The translations under genes and the position numbers were made by a program. Positions 47,691 to 60,000 of a DNA stretch of 64,000 nt are shown here, in pieces. Each line of letters opens with the position of its first letter. Within the stretch, counting starts at the first letter, position 1. Source of the DNA: Pempheris klunzingeri (Eukaryota > Chordata > Actinopteri > Acropomatiformes > Pempheridae); assembly GCF_042242105.1 (NCBI RefSeq), contig NC_092031.1:20285162-20349161 (forward strand), given 5' to 3'. A model generated the notes under the pieces. The model was given only the letters and a program-made list of their open reading frames with translations, was not told the origin of the DNA and did no database searches.

Positions 47691-48484
47691 GATGAGAAAA
47701 GCACAGAAAGGCTGCAGGGAAGATACCAAGTTAGTAACAGACATTAAAGAGACATGAAGCATCAGGATGGAGAGGAAGAGGAGGAGAGAGGAGCCCAGTG
47801 CATCATGGGAAGTCCCCCAGCAGTCTAAGCCTATAGCAGCATAAGTAGGGGCTGGTCCCAGGCCTGAGCCAGCCTTGGACCAGGATTCTAAACTCTACTA
47901 AACTTTACTGGAAGCCAGTGAAGAGAAGCCAGTACAGGAGAAATATGGTCTCTTCTCTTAGTTCTCATCAGAACACGAGCAGCAGCGTTCTGGACCAGCT
48001 GGAGAGTCTTTAAGGACTTATTGGGGCAGTCTGATAATAAGGAGTTGCAATAGTCCAACCTAGAAGTGACAAATGTGTGGACTAGTGTTTCTGCATCATC
48101 TATGGATATGATGGACCTGATTTTAGCAATATTACATAGATGGAAAAAGGCAGTCCTGGAAATCTGTTTAATGTGGGAGTTAAAAGACAAATCCTGATCA
48201 AAGATAACTCCCACATTCCTTACAGTGGAGCTGGAGGCCAGAGTAATGCCATCCAGAGCAGCTATATTGGTAGAAAATGTGTCTCTAATGTGTTTAGGGC
48301 CAAGCAGAATAACTTCAGTTGTCTAAGTTTAGCAGCAGAACATTGCTGCTCATCCAGGACTTTATGTCCTTAAGGCAGACTTGGAGTTTAGTCAACTGAT
48401 TGGATTCATCTGGCTTTAAATTAATGGTGTATTTCCTGATAATATTACCCAGAGGAAGCATATACAAGGTAAATAACATCGGTC

Positions 48485-48790
48485 GTTTGTAACCTTCACC
48501 CCCTTCATGACCACAGGTAAGGGTAGGAACGAAGATAGACTGGTAGATTGAGAGCTTTGCCTTCTGGCTCAGCTCCCTTTTCGTCACAACAGTGCGGTTA
48601 AGCGAATGCAAAACCGCTCCCGCTGTGCCAATTCTCCGGCCCATCTCCCGCTCCATTGTTCCCTCGTGAACAAGACTCCGAGGTACTTGAACTCCTTCAC
48701 TCGAGGTAAGGGCTCATTCCCTAGCCGGAGTTGGCATGCCACCGGTTTCCTGCAGAGACCCAAAAGGTGTGACCCTTGTCATGAGTGGAC
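48485..48790 (-). mobile_element. second non-LTR retrotransposon fragment (RT C-terminal part)
   Basis: Minus-strand frames read PRVKEFKYLGVLFTREQ and then, after a frame change, RRIGTAGAVLHSLNRTVV…KRELSQKAKLSIYQSIFVPT. This is a very common teleost LINE motif (EFKYLGVLFT…RRIGAA…YRSIYVPTLTYGHE). It abuts the L2 remnant at about 48480 and belongs to a different clade, which I did not assign. Confidence 0.8.
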
Positions 48791-49284
48791 CCAGTGACAT
48801 ATTGTTTGAAATCTTAGGATTTTGAAGGCAAAGGAGACTCATTCATGCCATTTGTCCCCCATGTACCTAGACTTTCCTAGCCATGACCTTTGCTGTACCA
48901 TTGTTTGTTCAGTATGATTACGTTATGTCAACCACAAATTCCACCTCATAGTGCCAATGCGCATTACTATCCAAGGCCTGTTTACGTTTAGCAATATATT
49001 TAGGTGAGATGTCCATCATCCTTTAAATTTAGGTTATTATATATAATATATAATATTTTTGTTATTCCCGTTATGTGTATTGCTTTTTTCATTACATTAT
49101 TTTACAAATGTATTTAGTTCTGAAAAATGTCCGCAATTCCGACATCAGTGATGTCATCAGGGCATTACTCTTGCTGTGCTCGGTACTCTGGGGCACCAAT
49201 AAATGTTGGGGTTTGCACCATTTCTGGGGCTATTTGGCAATCGGAAATAATTAATAACTATCAAAGATAATTAATAATTATTTT

Positions 49285-49436
49285 GATTCAAAATCCTTAA
49301 TGTTGAATTCCTGAATCGTTGGGTCTCTCTCTAATTAAAGAGTTTGGTCTAGACCTGCTCTTTATGGAAAGAGTCTTGAGATAACGCTGTTATGAATTGG
49401 CACTATTTAAATAAAGATTGATTGATTGATTGATTA
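49285..49436 (+). mobile_element. L2-type LINE 3' tail ending in (GATT)n
   Basis: Matches the reverse complement of 14292-14450 over AATGTTGAATTCCTGAATCG, GACCTGCTCTTTATGGAAAG and GATAACGCTGTTATGAATTG, then ends in GATTGATTGATTGATT. The ends GGGGCACCA occur on both sides (near 49190 and 49465), so it may have landed in another repeat. Confidence 0.75.
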
Positions 49437-49439
49437 GTG

Positions 49440-50300
49440 GGACTTGTAAAGTCCACCTCGATTGGGGCACCACCTCGATAAACGAGGAAAAAGAGCCAAT
49501 TTAATTGATTCAGTCTCTAAAATACTAAACTATTACTTTGGTATTATGATTAATAATTAACTTAATAACTAAAACCAGAATTACCACATTGACAGCTGAA
49601 GGACTTCAGAGCTCTTGACAGAATAGAGGTTGGCAGGATTCACTCTTGTACAATATTAAAGAAGACAGCATGTGGATTAAAACATTTATTAAAACAAAGT
49701 CAATCATAAACAATCTAACTTACAGTGTCTAACAGTGTAGACACTAACAGTGTCTATTCTAACAGTGTGACAGGCTGACAGGCTAACAAACAATAGGGAG
49801 AGTATGTGTGAGGCCCTCAGACCCCCTGGTGTGTGGGTCAGAGGCAGACAAAGGACAGCTAAGTGCTGTAGCTGTTAGCTTAGCTTTGTCTCTCAGTCGA
49901 GGTCTATTGTAACACTGTGTGTGTGAGTGTGTAGGATAAAGGTACCAGGTTAGGAGAGGATGGTTAGTTCCATGCAGGACTCTGTGTCTGTGTGAGCAAA
50001 CTAACATCAACTAAACTTTATGGCTGCACAGTAAACTACAACACATCACAATAATCAAACTCTGTGAACATTAAAGTAAATCAAAACCAACACATTAACA
50101 AGGTTAACCATTGCTTAGCCATGTATACAGTAATGCTATGCTACATATGCCCAGTCAGAGTTTGTTCCCAGTCCTCAAAGGGAAGAAGAAGGTCCTTCAG
50201 TGTGCTGCTTTCTCAGCCTGTTGATGAACCAGGCTGGAAGAAGGTTGTGGTTCTGTGTCCTTGCTGAGGAATCTGGTTGCTCCTTTGTTCATCATTGTTG
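49440..50300. other. AT-rich, repeat-like stretch of unknown class
   Basis: It contains clustered CTAACAGTGT motifs (49725-49780) and a GTGTGTGAGTGTGT patch. No reading frame or clear terminal repeat was recognised. An LTR remnant is possible but not supported. Confidence 0.3.
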
Positions 50301-50689
50301 ATGTTTCCTTTGCTTGTGTTATGTGTTGTTATGCTGCAGTGCATTGAGCTCTCAGGGCCACTGAATCATAGAACATTCATTTAGACACCACAAACCAAAT
50401 GCAGAGCCATAATTTGTACAATTTGTAAACTTCAGGCTTTGCTGCTCCTCAGTGGTAATATTAATGGTGCTGTGACAAATAGCTGGCAATATTGATTCTA
50501 CAGTAAGTAGCTGTGATCTAAACTATGGGATGGAGTTCACTGTGTCATTCTTGATTATGGCCAATTGTGTTTATGTTGTATATTGTGTAAGTAGCAAATA
50601 TACTTGCACCCATCTGTGCGCCCACGGGCGTGAAGAAAAAAGAAAAAATTCCAGTGTGATTTTTCAAAAACAGATCAAACTAAAATAAA

Positions 50690-51115
50690 TCACCTTTTTA
50701 CAATAACAATAAGTTCAACAACAAATACAGATTTTTGGCAACAACCTATTAACAATGAACCCGTTTTCCACTGCACATCTTTTCAGAACAGAACAACAAT
50801 AAAGTGCAGTAACCTGTGCAGAAGAACAAGAACAAGTGCAGGTATTTGCAAAGAAATATTTAGTCTCTTCATTTGTGAGGGCTCAAGTCACTGAATCACA
50901 GTGTTACTGGATGCAGTGAACCTGTTGGTCACTGCACATCTTTTCCAAACAGTAACAAATCAGGTGAATGCGTGCTAAAACAGACAAGAACAAGTATTGA
51001 GGGCTCAGGTCACTGTGTCACTGTACTCAGAACAATAACAAAAAGGTTCAATATGTGCAACAACAAAGTGCAGGTATCTACGTTACTTCTTTGAATCTGA
51101 AGCGTCTCCTGTTTT
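50690..51115. repeat. unclassified repeat, copy 1
   Basis: Shares long blocks with 53345-53630, among them GAACCCGTTTTCCACTGCAC, AACAACAATAAAGTGC and AAGAAATATTTAGTCTCTT. The motif CCACTGCACATCTTTTC appears in related form twice inside the copy. No protein was recognised. Confidence 0.75.
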
Positions 51116-51384
51116 TTTTTTGTTGACCACCACTGTGAAGCTTTACAGGCTGATGTTTTCATGGCCCGCCTTGACTCATTTCCGTCGCGCTGCCTCTGTT
51201 TGTGTGCCGCCTGTGTCATCCCATCTTCGTATTTACATTTCAACTATGAATCTTTATCTGGCCTCAGGGCTTGGTTTGTGGACCGCCACTGTGAAGCCTT
51301 GAGTCCCGCTTTAAGGGCGTCGCCATATTGTTTTCATGGCCCTCGCCGTCTTGGTGTTTTAGCACCAGAAGAGACAAACTGCAG

Positions 51385-51580
51385 CTAGTTTGTTTAAGGA
51401 AACAGGACAGGCAGCTGAATCCACACAAAAAGTGATACAGAATTTTCCTACTGGTCAGCTGTTCCTTAGATGAGATCTTTCGATGAATGGCGTTAAACTA
51501 CCAGCAGTACAGGAGTAAAATTTGGTATCACATTGTGTGTGGATTCAGCTGCCTGTCCTGTTTCCTGAACCAAACACTAA
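51385..51580. repeat. 196-bp imperfect hairpin (inverted repeat)
   Basis: The left arm (51385-51461) and right arm (51501-51580) are near reverse complements around a loop of about 39 bases. A 31-base core, starting AGGAAACAGGACAGGCAGCT, is perfectly complementary. The remainder has only scattered mismatches and small gaps. Confidence 0.88.
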
Positions 51581-51978
51581 GTTCAAGCACTTTACAGTTG
51601 AACTTGAGGTGACACTTAAATTCACAATATCACTGTGTATCCCAGCAGGGACCTGCAGGGACCTGGCACGTTACTTGGCCGTCTGCTGGACGTCCGCGCC
51701 ACATCGAAACGTTGTTACCAGGACATTTTCTTTTGGAGGACGTGGACGAGTCTTTTGGAGACATCCCTCCTCCAAGAGCAGGGGGCCCCGTACACATCTA
51801 TGGATGGATGGGTGTGTTCTTTTAGACATGGTTACCTTGTATAAGGCAGGTTCTTATAGAACCTCCCCGATCCCCTCCACAGGGCAGAGGAGGAAGCTCT
51901 GCAGCTTGGAGAAGAGCAGGCCAGAACCTCTGCTCATCCTAGCAGGAGGTCAGCTGCTTCACGCAGGAGCCCCTTAGT

Positions 51979-52013
51979 CTCTCCTCCTAGCTGGCCCCCA
52001 GCTAGGAGGAGAG
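51979..52013. repeat. perfect 16-bp inverted repeat with 3-base loop
   Basis: CTCTCCTCCTAGCTGG, loop CCC, then the exact complement. The following DNA repeats CTGCTCCAGGCTGCTG twice. Confidence 0.92.
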
Positions 52014-53344
52014 CAGGTGCCTGCTCCAGGCTGCTGTACCATCAGCTGCCTGCTCCAGGCTGCTGGAGTATCAGCTGTCTGGAGCAGGTGCTCAGACCGA
52101 CTCCCCTCTGAGCCTCAGAGCCGTCCAGGCTCTCTGCCCTGCCGGAGATCTGAAGCTGGAAGCTCACCGCAGGTCCTATTTACAAACTTATGTCACAGCA
52201 TGGTGTCAGAACAGGTGAGGTCATCTGTGAGGTCACACATGATGATGTCACAGATGATGAGGATGATGACAAATAATGGAACACTGAAGTTCCATCAGCT
52301 GACCCTGCTGTTGACACCAATAGTTCATCATTAATGATCAAATCTAGAAGGATGGTCTTCAGTGTAAAACTCTAAAGCGACACCAGGTGGAAGGAACTCT
52401 ATTCTTGAGTTATTATTACGAATTGTAATTATTTGAATTCACGTATTGGTAGTGACAAGATGAAGACCGGCATGCAGTAACTTTCTTTTTTACAGCCTGA
52501 CAGTAGAGAAATCTACTTTTTTGTAAAAGACTCTTCTGTCCTCTTCAACAGAGGGCATCTTCATGTCAGTGAGTATTATGCTTTAGTGTTGCTTATTCCC
52601 ACATACTTTTCTAATTGAATTACTGCCAACCAGCATTTGACTGCATAGTGACACTCAGATTTGACTATCAGGTCATGTAAAATACCTTATACAAGTGGTC
52701 TTTTTTAAAACAAATCAGTATGTTTTCATATCATTCATATATTAATACACTTTAGTGACTTTTCAATGATCCCAAACTACAGGGGATCAGTCTGAGCTCT
52801 GAAGCTCCAGAAACTTCCATCACAATTGTCTCTCCAGTTATGTGAAATCTGGCACATTAATAAAAGACAAATTCCAGTGTAACTTCCACATCGTTCAGTG
52901 CAGCCACCGGCTGTATGCAGTAAACTGCAGGCTAATGTTCCCTAACTCTCTAACCTCTGTGGGAAATTCCACCAGTAAGCTAACAGGCTAGCGGCCAAGA
53001 AAGCAGCCCGACGAAAGTGGGAATAAGCACTTAAATTGGGCCTTGTAAATCTAATAGAAGTGAATGTTCAGCAGCTGGACAACATATTTCTGGCCTGAAA
53101 TTCCCTCACTAACAGCTTTAGGTGGACTGCTCAGGAGAAATTAGTCAAAATGCACATAACTTCCTGAAACGTCTCTGTTCATACAACGGTAAGCGCCTTG
53201 CATTGTGGGACACAGTAGGTGAAGTAGACTGGTCCCGTGCATGCTGCACACTTTGCTTTTGTTTGCAAACTGTATAAGACAAACTACATTTTGGTCTATT
53301 CGGTACAAACTGCCAGTATAGTATGGTAATGGTATGGTAGTATA

Positions 53345-53630
53345 GTATAAAACAACAAATACAGATATTTGGCAACAACCTATTAACAACAGTGAACCCG
53401 TTTTCCACTGCACATCTTTTCAGAACAGAACAACAATAAAGTGCGCAAAAGAACAAGAACAAGTGCCAAGAAATATTTAGTCTCTTAGTCACTGAATCAG
53501 TGTTACTGGCTGCAGTGAGCCTGTTGTCCACTGCACATCTTTTCCAAACTAGAAGAAAGAAGGTTCAGTGTGTGCAGGTGTCTACCTTACCGCCTTCTTT
53601 CAATCTGGAGCCTCTCCTGTTTTTATTTTC
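53345..53630. repeat. unclassified repeat, copy 2
   Basis: Same order of blocks as 50690-51115, but shorter through internal deletions. Both end near a CTGGAGCCTCTCCTG or CTGAAGCGTCTCCTG motif followed by a T run. Confidence 0.75.
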
Positions 53631-54851
53631 GACCCTGTGATATATTTATCCATGGTACAAACGTGGACTCTCTCTCTCTCTCTCTCTGTCAAATCACCAT
53701 AGAAGCGGTTTTTTGTTTGGTGTGTCACCCGAAAATGAGTCCGAGTCGTCCGACGTCAAACGTCATTAGTTCCGCGCGCTACATTTTCCCTACCGAAGAA
53801 AAAAAAAAAAAAAAACAGGAACTAATTAGTTTACTTCATGTTACACCCAAACAAAAGGACTGAACCTTTGGGAAGACCCACTCAGTTGTTTAAAAGGAAT
53901 GATGAGGATGTTAATGGATTTTTGGTGTTTGCAGCATCATTGATTTGGTTTCTGCCCTCCACTCATGTGTATATCATATGCTACCAATGTTCTCTTTTTT
54001 TTTGTCTTTCAATATTAAACACTTTGAGTTCATTTATATTTTATGCATATTTTGTTCAGTGTAGAATACGGACAGTAAAGTTTGGGAATAATTTCACTTT
54101 TTCACAAAGAAATAACAGACTGCAATGATGCAACATCTACAATTCCTGTTTGCTATGTGTGAATATACAGGGAATCAGCGGATTACTTAAAAAGTAAAAG
54201 GAGTCTTTTTTTGTATAATTTCTAGATTTAATGGACGTTTATTCTCATATTCTCATATTTACATAAGATAATCATTGTGTTTATGTATCTTTGCCTCACC
54301 TCCACCCCCTGTGCGGAGGCCCTTCACAGTTGAAAACCTCTGAGTTACAGAATCCAGTCGTAACAGAGGTTAACCTAGTAGAACGTCACTTCCATAGCAG
54401 GAATGTAACTGTTGCTGACTTAAACAAGTGTTCCTCATTCATCTCACAGCCTGGGCGCTGACCTTTCAGTCACATCCCTGACCTTATCACAATGAATTGT
54501 TGCTTAAAAGCCAAATAATGCAGAATTCATTCTCTTTATTTTACACATTTTACCATGCTCCCAGACCCCATGCATCCTCTTCATATACATGTATACATAA
54601 ACATTTATCGCACATGAAAACTGTTAAATGTTCCTTTTGAGAGCATCGATCTGGCCGGCAGAGGAGGAAATCAATGGAAGAAACATAAAACGAATCATGC
54701 AATCATTTTTTAACAATTTATTACTTTACTTTATTACATGGAGTAAGAGATTAGTTCTGCAACACAACTCAATAACTGTAATTCAATGCACCACACACAT
54801 CCTTCATCACTTAACTTAACCAAAGATGGAATCAACCACAAAATTCTCTCA

Positions 54852-54853
<2 letters not shown>

Positions 54854-54907
<54 letters not shown>
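54854..54907 (+). repeat. (CA)n microsatellite, about 27 units
   Basis: An uninterrupted CA run, followed by TCACACACA. Confidence 0.97.
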
Positions 54908-54914
<7 letters not shown>

Positions 54915-57000
54915 ACATTTATCTTATATCCGGTATGATATCGCACATCATTGAGCATACATTAAAATTACACATGTAAATTTACAGTGACATTCTTCCC
55001 CTGCCAATCAAGAGTTGGATTTTCTACTGAGAAGCTATATCTGATGTGACAGTCGCAAACAGAATCGTGGTAGTGTTGACCAAGTCCACGTAGAGAGTGC
55101 TGATGAACTGAGACAATTTACTGTGGTATTTCAAAGGCTGCGTGTCCATGGATACGTCCAGGAGAACCCATATTTCTGCCCTATTTCTTTAAGTTGTTGT
55201 CAGTAATATTTGCACAATATAAGCAGAATATATCATTGAATGTTCATCAGTGGTGATCACCAGTGCCAGTCACTCTAACCCTCTTCAGCAGATGCTAGGA
55301 ATTTAAGATTTCTATACAGGCAAGCTGACCTGGCTATTTGCAGGGAATGCTTCACATTCTCAGGCAGAAGTTTCAAGAAAACAATGAAAAAAGCAATTAC
55401 AAACCTTCAACCTCCACGCCAAAGTTATGCCATCCTTTAAATTAGATTTTGACAATAAAACGTGTTGTGAAATGTTGAATTTATAAAATTCACTACAGTT
55501 AAAATCACAGTAATGGACAAGCATGCTGCTATCTCATGTGACTAAAATATTATGGCTTTGGACAAATATGAGTCGATAACTTAAAATGAGTCATGGCCGT
55601 CTAACTGTAGGCTATCATAGTACTACCCCAATGGCTGCAATTGTCCAATGCATTCAAGGTATGTGAATAATCTATGACAACAAGCAATGGGCCAACAGCC
55701 AGTTTTAGAATAACATTATACCATAAAGCAAGAACATGACAAATGAGGACAGTTACGATTGGAGGAAAATAGAAAGACTGGAGGAAAAACTGAGAAAACT
55801 GAAATGACACATCCAAGTGCATATTTGTGCTTGACCAGATCCATCAGTGTTACTGCGGATAAACAATGTTTGTGTGGTAAGTTTTTCCTTGCAGCCTCAC
55901 ATCATCCTGATCCTTGTGCTGTTATATCCATTATTCTCCACCTACTTTCATAGAAACTTATTGCAATCAAGCTTTCAGATCTGGCAGATTAAGTACTGAA
56001 ACATATCAGCCTCCCACTATTGATAGTATTTATGGCATGGGTTGGGTTGAAATGTTGGTTTTTGAGTCCACAGTTCAGATACACAAATTCAAACCCATGC
56101 ACAAGGGACTTACAGGAAATGATGCATTCATGTATTGGATATGATGCGGAGAACTAAAGCCAGGGCACACGTTCTTTTCATGTAATGTGGAATCATGAAT
56201 GCAGTATCACAATGTCTGAAGACACTATCTGTCTTTTCTCATTAAAATAACATTAAGCCACAAATGATATCAGCTCATGTTTGTGTTTTTGTGAATTAAA
56301 CAGATACACCTGTTGTTGCTTCTGTTGTATTTCTGATGAGAGCTGCCCAAAGTGTTTTTGCTGCCCCAGTGGTCAATAACTGTGTACTTTCCAGAATTCT
56401 GGGACCTGCATTCTTTTTTTTCTTCTTCTTGTGCAACCAAAAATGACTTGACACTACTGAGGATGGTGGTCTTTGTTGCTTCATCGGTGCCTCCGTCTGA
56501 GTTTAAACACTGCAGCAGTGTTCATCAAGTCACATCTTGCTGAGCATGAGGTCTGCTTATGGAAATTACAATGAGAGGGGTGTAAGTGCTCGACACTTTT
56601 AGTGCTCCTTCGACTTTGTAGGCATACTGTATGCCTGTACCATTCCACTAATGTGAGAGATTTGTACAGTATGATGCTGTTCCAGCTGATGTATACTGTG
56701 TGTAATGTGCCCGGTGACCCTGCAGCAGCATCCTTGCATGATAGTGTTGGATTCAGTTATCAGACAGCGGTAGAGGGCAGCAACGTAAGGCGACAGACCG
56801 ACAGAGCAGGCAAAACTGATCAACGTGGAAAAATGAATAAAAGAAGCAAAATGTTGTGAGTAGGCTGAGCTGCACATACATGCATTCATATTTCTGCTGT
56901 CCCTTTATTTTGCTCTCTTGTCCTCTTCATGCTTTTTTTTTGTCTTTAACTCATTGCTGGTGCCCAAAGTCTGGAAAACAAGCATTCCAAGTCCACTGAA

Positions 57001-57027
57001 TCAAATCTTCATGCCAAGCTTGGCTTT
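57001..57027 (-). CDS. fmn2: fmn2 last coding exon, eight codons plus stop
   Basis: After a pyrimidine/CT-rich acceptor (CTCTCTCTTTCCACAG) the exon reads KAKLGMKI and TGA. It matches the FMN2 end (KAKISMKT), which confirms the gene terminus despite its size. Confidence 0.85.
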   Translation of the reverse strand, partial: KAKLGMKI

Positions 57028-60000
57028 CTGTGGAAAGAGAGAGAGAGATTAGCTTCACACCAGCCTATCATCTTACTATGAGTAGTCCAGAGCTACATAA
57101 ACAAGTGTATCTCATGTGTCAATTGAGTGGCTGCAGCTAATTAGTGCTAGTTGGTCTTGCATGCTATACATAAATACTAAATAGAGGCACTTAAAATAGT
57201 GTTACCAATAATCCTAGTTATTGTGAGTAGGGATGCAACATTTTCCCACCGGTTAATAAACTCGTGTCAACACTGGTGATGCTGATTACAAGGGACATTT
57301 TACAAAAAGTATTCGATGACACTCAATATCTGTAAAATGCTTACACTGATGCTTAGATCTTCCCCTTAAATCCAAAATATTGCCTAGTTTTCCCTTTGAC
57401 ACCATGTCCTCTGGCATTGTCTTGCTGGTTAACTCTCCTTACTGTCATCATGAGTGTAATCTGACTCGAAACAAAGGTAGAGGAGGTTGGCAAGTAATGG
57501 AATCAGTGTGTAATCAGAGTATGCCCGAACAACACGGGTAACACTAAATATGGTCCAGCCAACCCAGTCTCACAGAAGTTTGTGAAATAGTGGCGAAAAT
57601 TTCTCAATCAATTCATGCCCATGGACACAACTTTCCCATTTTTTTTGTGTCCCTCACCACGATTTTCAAATGAATGCATTTCAATGGGATTATCTCTTCA
57701 TGCCTACAGTGTGTCTTCTTTCTCCCAGTAGGACTTCTTTAGGACCTGGGAGCACAGATGCTGTGCCTTTATTTCGCATTTTACATTTGTTTTCTTGACT
57801 GTACATACAAGCTTTTTACTAAAACAACTATTTTTGGACGTGACCCTTTGTAATCACCAACATTTTAATCACTAACTGTATACAGATTTTTCTCAGAAAC
57901 TGTTTCGGATTACAGTTACATTTATTCGGCCATTTAATTGTGTAATGCTGCTACATGTAACGCTGGTTATGAAGCAGTTGAAATATATATGAATTTTGGA
58001 GCTCAGTCTTTAGATAAACACAGTGATTGTCTGACCTTGAGGTTGCTTCTGAACCACAAAAACAAGGGTCAAAGTTCAACTCACAATGCCAGAGGCGTGT
58101 TTGGGTTTGACGCTGTATGAAGCCTTCTCCTTGGCCTGTCGGAAACACTCCTCTGCTGCTTTTAACCTGCACAACACACAATGGTAATACAGTTCAACTC
58201 AGTTACCTAGCTTTACTAATTTAGCAGCCAAGATCGATGCTGTGTTGGCATTTTAACTCCAGTTTGTTTGATGCAGAAAATTTACTACATTTAAGATATA
58301 CAGCATCTTTATATTTATTTATTATATTTACTTTATATTCTGGTTCGAGAGGAAGACAGAAAGCGATAAAGGCATAACAATAGCAGATTGTGGATCATCT
58401 TGTGTTACTGTACCTCTCCTTGAGAATGACTTTGTTCTCCTTCTTCCACTGGTCCTTGAAGTCAGACGAGAACTCGTGCCAGATGCAGAAGACAGTATTG
58501 GGTGAAACCTCCTTTTCTCCTGCCTTGGCCTTTACTGAAAAGGACACTGTGAGCTCCAGGAACCTGACATGACATAATCACAAGTTTACTTATTGACATT
58601 CCTCTTTTTCCCATGAACAGAAAGAAAATATGACACTGGAACCAAAAAGCCTATGAAGAGCAGAGAACCTACAGGAGAAGGAACACATATGGAATTATGT
58701 AGTGAACAAACAAGTGTTGAACAAACCAGAATGTGTTTTATAGTTCAGATTCTTTAAACTAGCCTCCTTTTGCTTTGATGACAGCTTTACACTCTCTGCA
58801 TTCTCTCAGTCAGCTTCATGAGCTCGTCGCCTGGATGCTTTTCCAACAGAGCTCCCAAAGGTGCTGAGCACTTGTTGGCTGCTTTTCCTTCACTCTGCAG
58901 TCCAACTCGTCCCAAACCATCTCAGCTGGGTTCATGTCAGGTGACTGTGGAGGTCAGGTCATGTGACGCAGCCTCCATCACTCTCCTTCCTGGTCAAACA
59001 GCCCTCACACGGCCCGGGTGTTGGGTGTTTGGGCTCATTGTCCTGCTGGAAAACAAATGATGGTCCCACTAAGGTCAAACCACATGGGATGGCATGTGGC
59101 TGCAGAATGCTGGTTAAGTGTGCCAGGATCAGCAGCAAAGCCCCCCCACACCATCACACCTCCTCCTCCCTGCTTCACGGTGGGAACCACACACGTAGAA
59201 ACATCCACTCAGCTTTTCTGCATCTCACAAAGACATGGGGGGGTCGAACCACAAATCAGACCAGAGTCCAGATTTCCACTGGTCTAATGTCCATTCTTTG
59301 TGTCTCTTGGCCCGAGCAGTTCTCTTCTTCTTCTTCTTCTTCCTCAGCAGTGGTTTCTTTGCAGCAGCTCCACCATGAAGGCCTGATCCACTCAGCCTCC
59401 TCTGAACAGCTGATGCTGAGATGTGTCTGCTACTTGAGCTCTGAAGCATTTCTGTGGCTCTAATCTGAGGTTCTGTTCACTTGTGGTCTCTGAGGCTGGT
59501 AGCTCTGATGAACTTGTCCTCTGCAGCAGAGCTAACTCTTGGTCTTCCTTTCCTGGGGGGTCCTCATGACAGCCAGCTTCATCATTTCATCAGCGTTTGA
59601 TGGTTTTCCTGACTGGACTTGAAGATAAATTCAAAGTTCTTGAACTGATCCAGACTGACGGACCTTCATGTCTTTAAGTAGTGATGGACTGTTTCTCTTT
59701 ACTCAGCTCAGTGGTTCATAATCTGAATCAGAACTGTAGTGTGTTAACTGAAAACCATTCCAGGTGACGGCCTCATTGAGCTCATTAAAAGAATGCCAAA
59801 AGTGTGCAAAGCTGTCAAAGCAAAAGGTTTGAAGCAGGGCAGCATGGATTAGCATTGCTGCCTCACAGCAACAAGGTTCCAGGAGTACAAGGTACTTTGT
59901 ATTAGTAAACTATTAGTTGATGCTCATAATAATGTATATACATGCTTAAATAATGTATACTTTAATACATGTCTTATTTCAAATGCTGCTATTACCTGTT

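Larger units (their letters stand above)
46998..48480 (-). mobile_element. L2-type LINE remnant carrying a GA tract and a 44-bp minisatellite
   Basis: On the minus strand the order is: reverse transcriptase pieces (NQLTKLQVCLKDIKSWMSSN near 48330-48415; DQDLSFNSHIKQISRTAFFH and LVQNAAARVLMRTKRRDHIS, 47890-48200), then untranslated sequence, the minisatellite (47690-47283), a (GA)n tract, and the tail TGTTATGAATTGGCGCTATA near 46998-47036. These protein blocks are typical of teleost L2/Maui LINEs. The reverse transcriptase is cut in at least two places: the YADD catalytic block is missing and the protein stops after HWLPVKF. The copy is dead. Confidence 0.85.
34661..57000. other. intergenic region between znf518a and fmn2
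   Basis: About 22 kb without a supportable cellular gene. The repeats listed separately occupy much of 36.5-37.0, 37.7-38.0, 40.1-40.7, 43.5-44.2, 45.2-46.3, 47.0-49.4 and 50.7-53.7 kb. The rest (for example 38-40, 41-43 and 54-57 kb) is AT-rich DNA in which I see only scattered short ORFs and microsatellites. Confidence 0.5.

Noticed and set aside
47039..47704. 221-codon minus-strand and 137-codon plus-strand frames with Pro-Gly or Gln-Glu repeats
   Set aside because: They are translations of the 44-bp minisatellite and the GA tract, not genes.
49204..50300. Possible LTR of an endogenous retrovirus or Gypsy element
   Set aside because: Repeat-like and AT-rich, but no second LTR, primer-binding site or protein was found, so it was left as unclassified.
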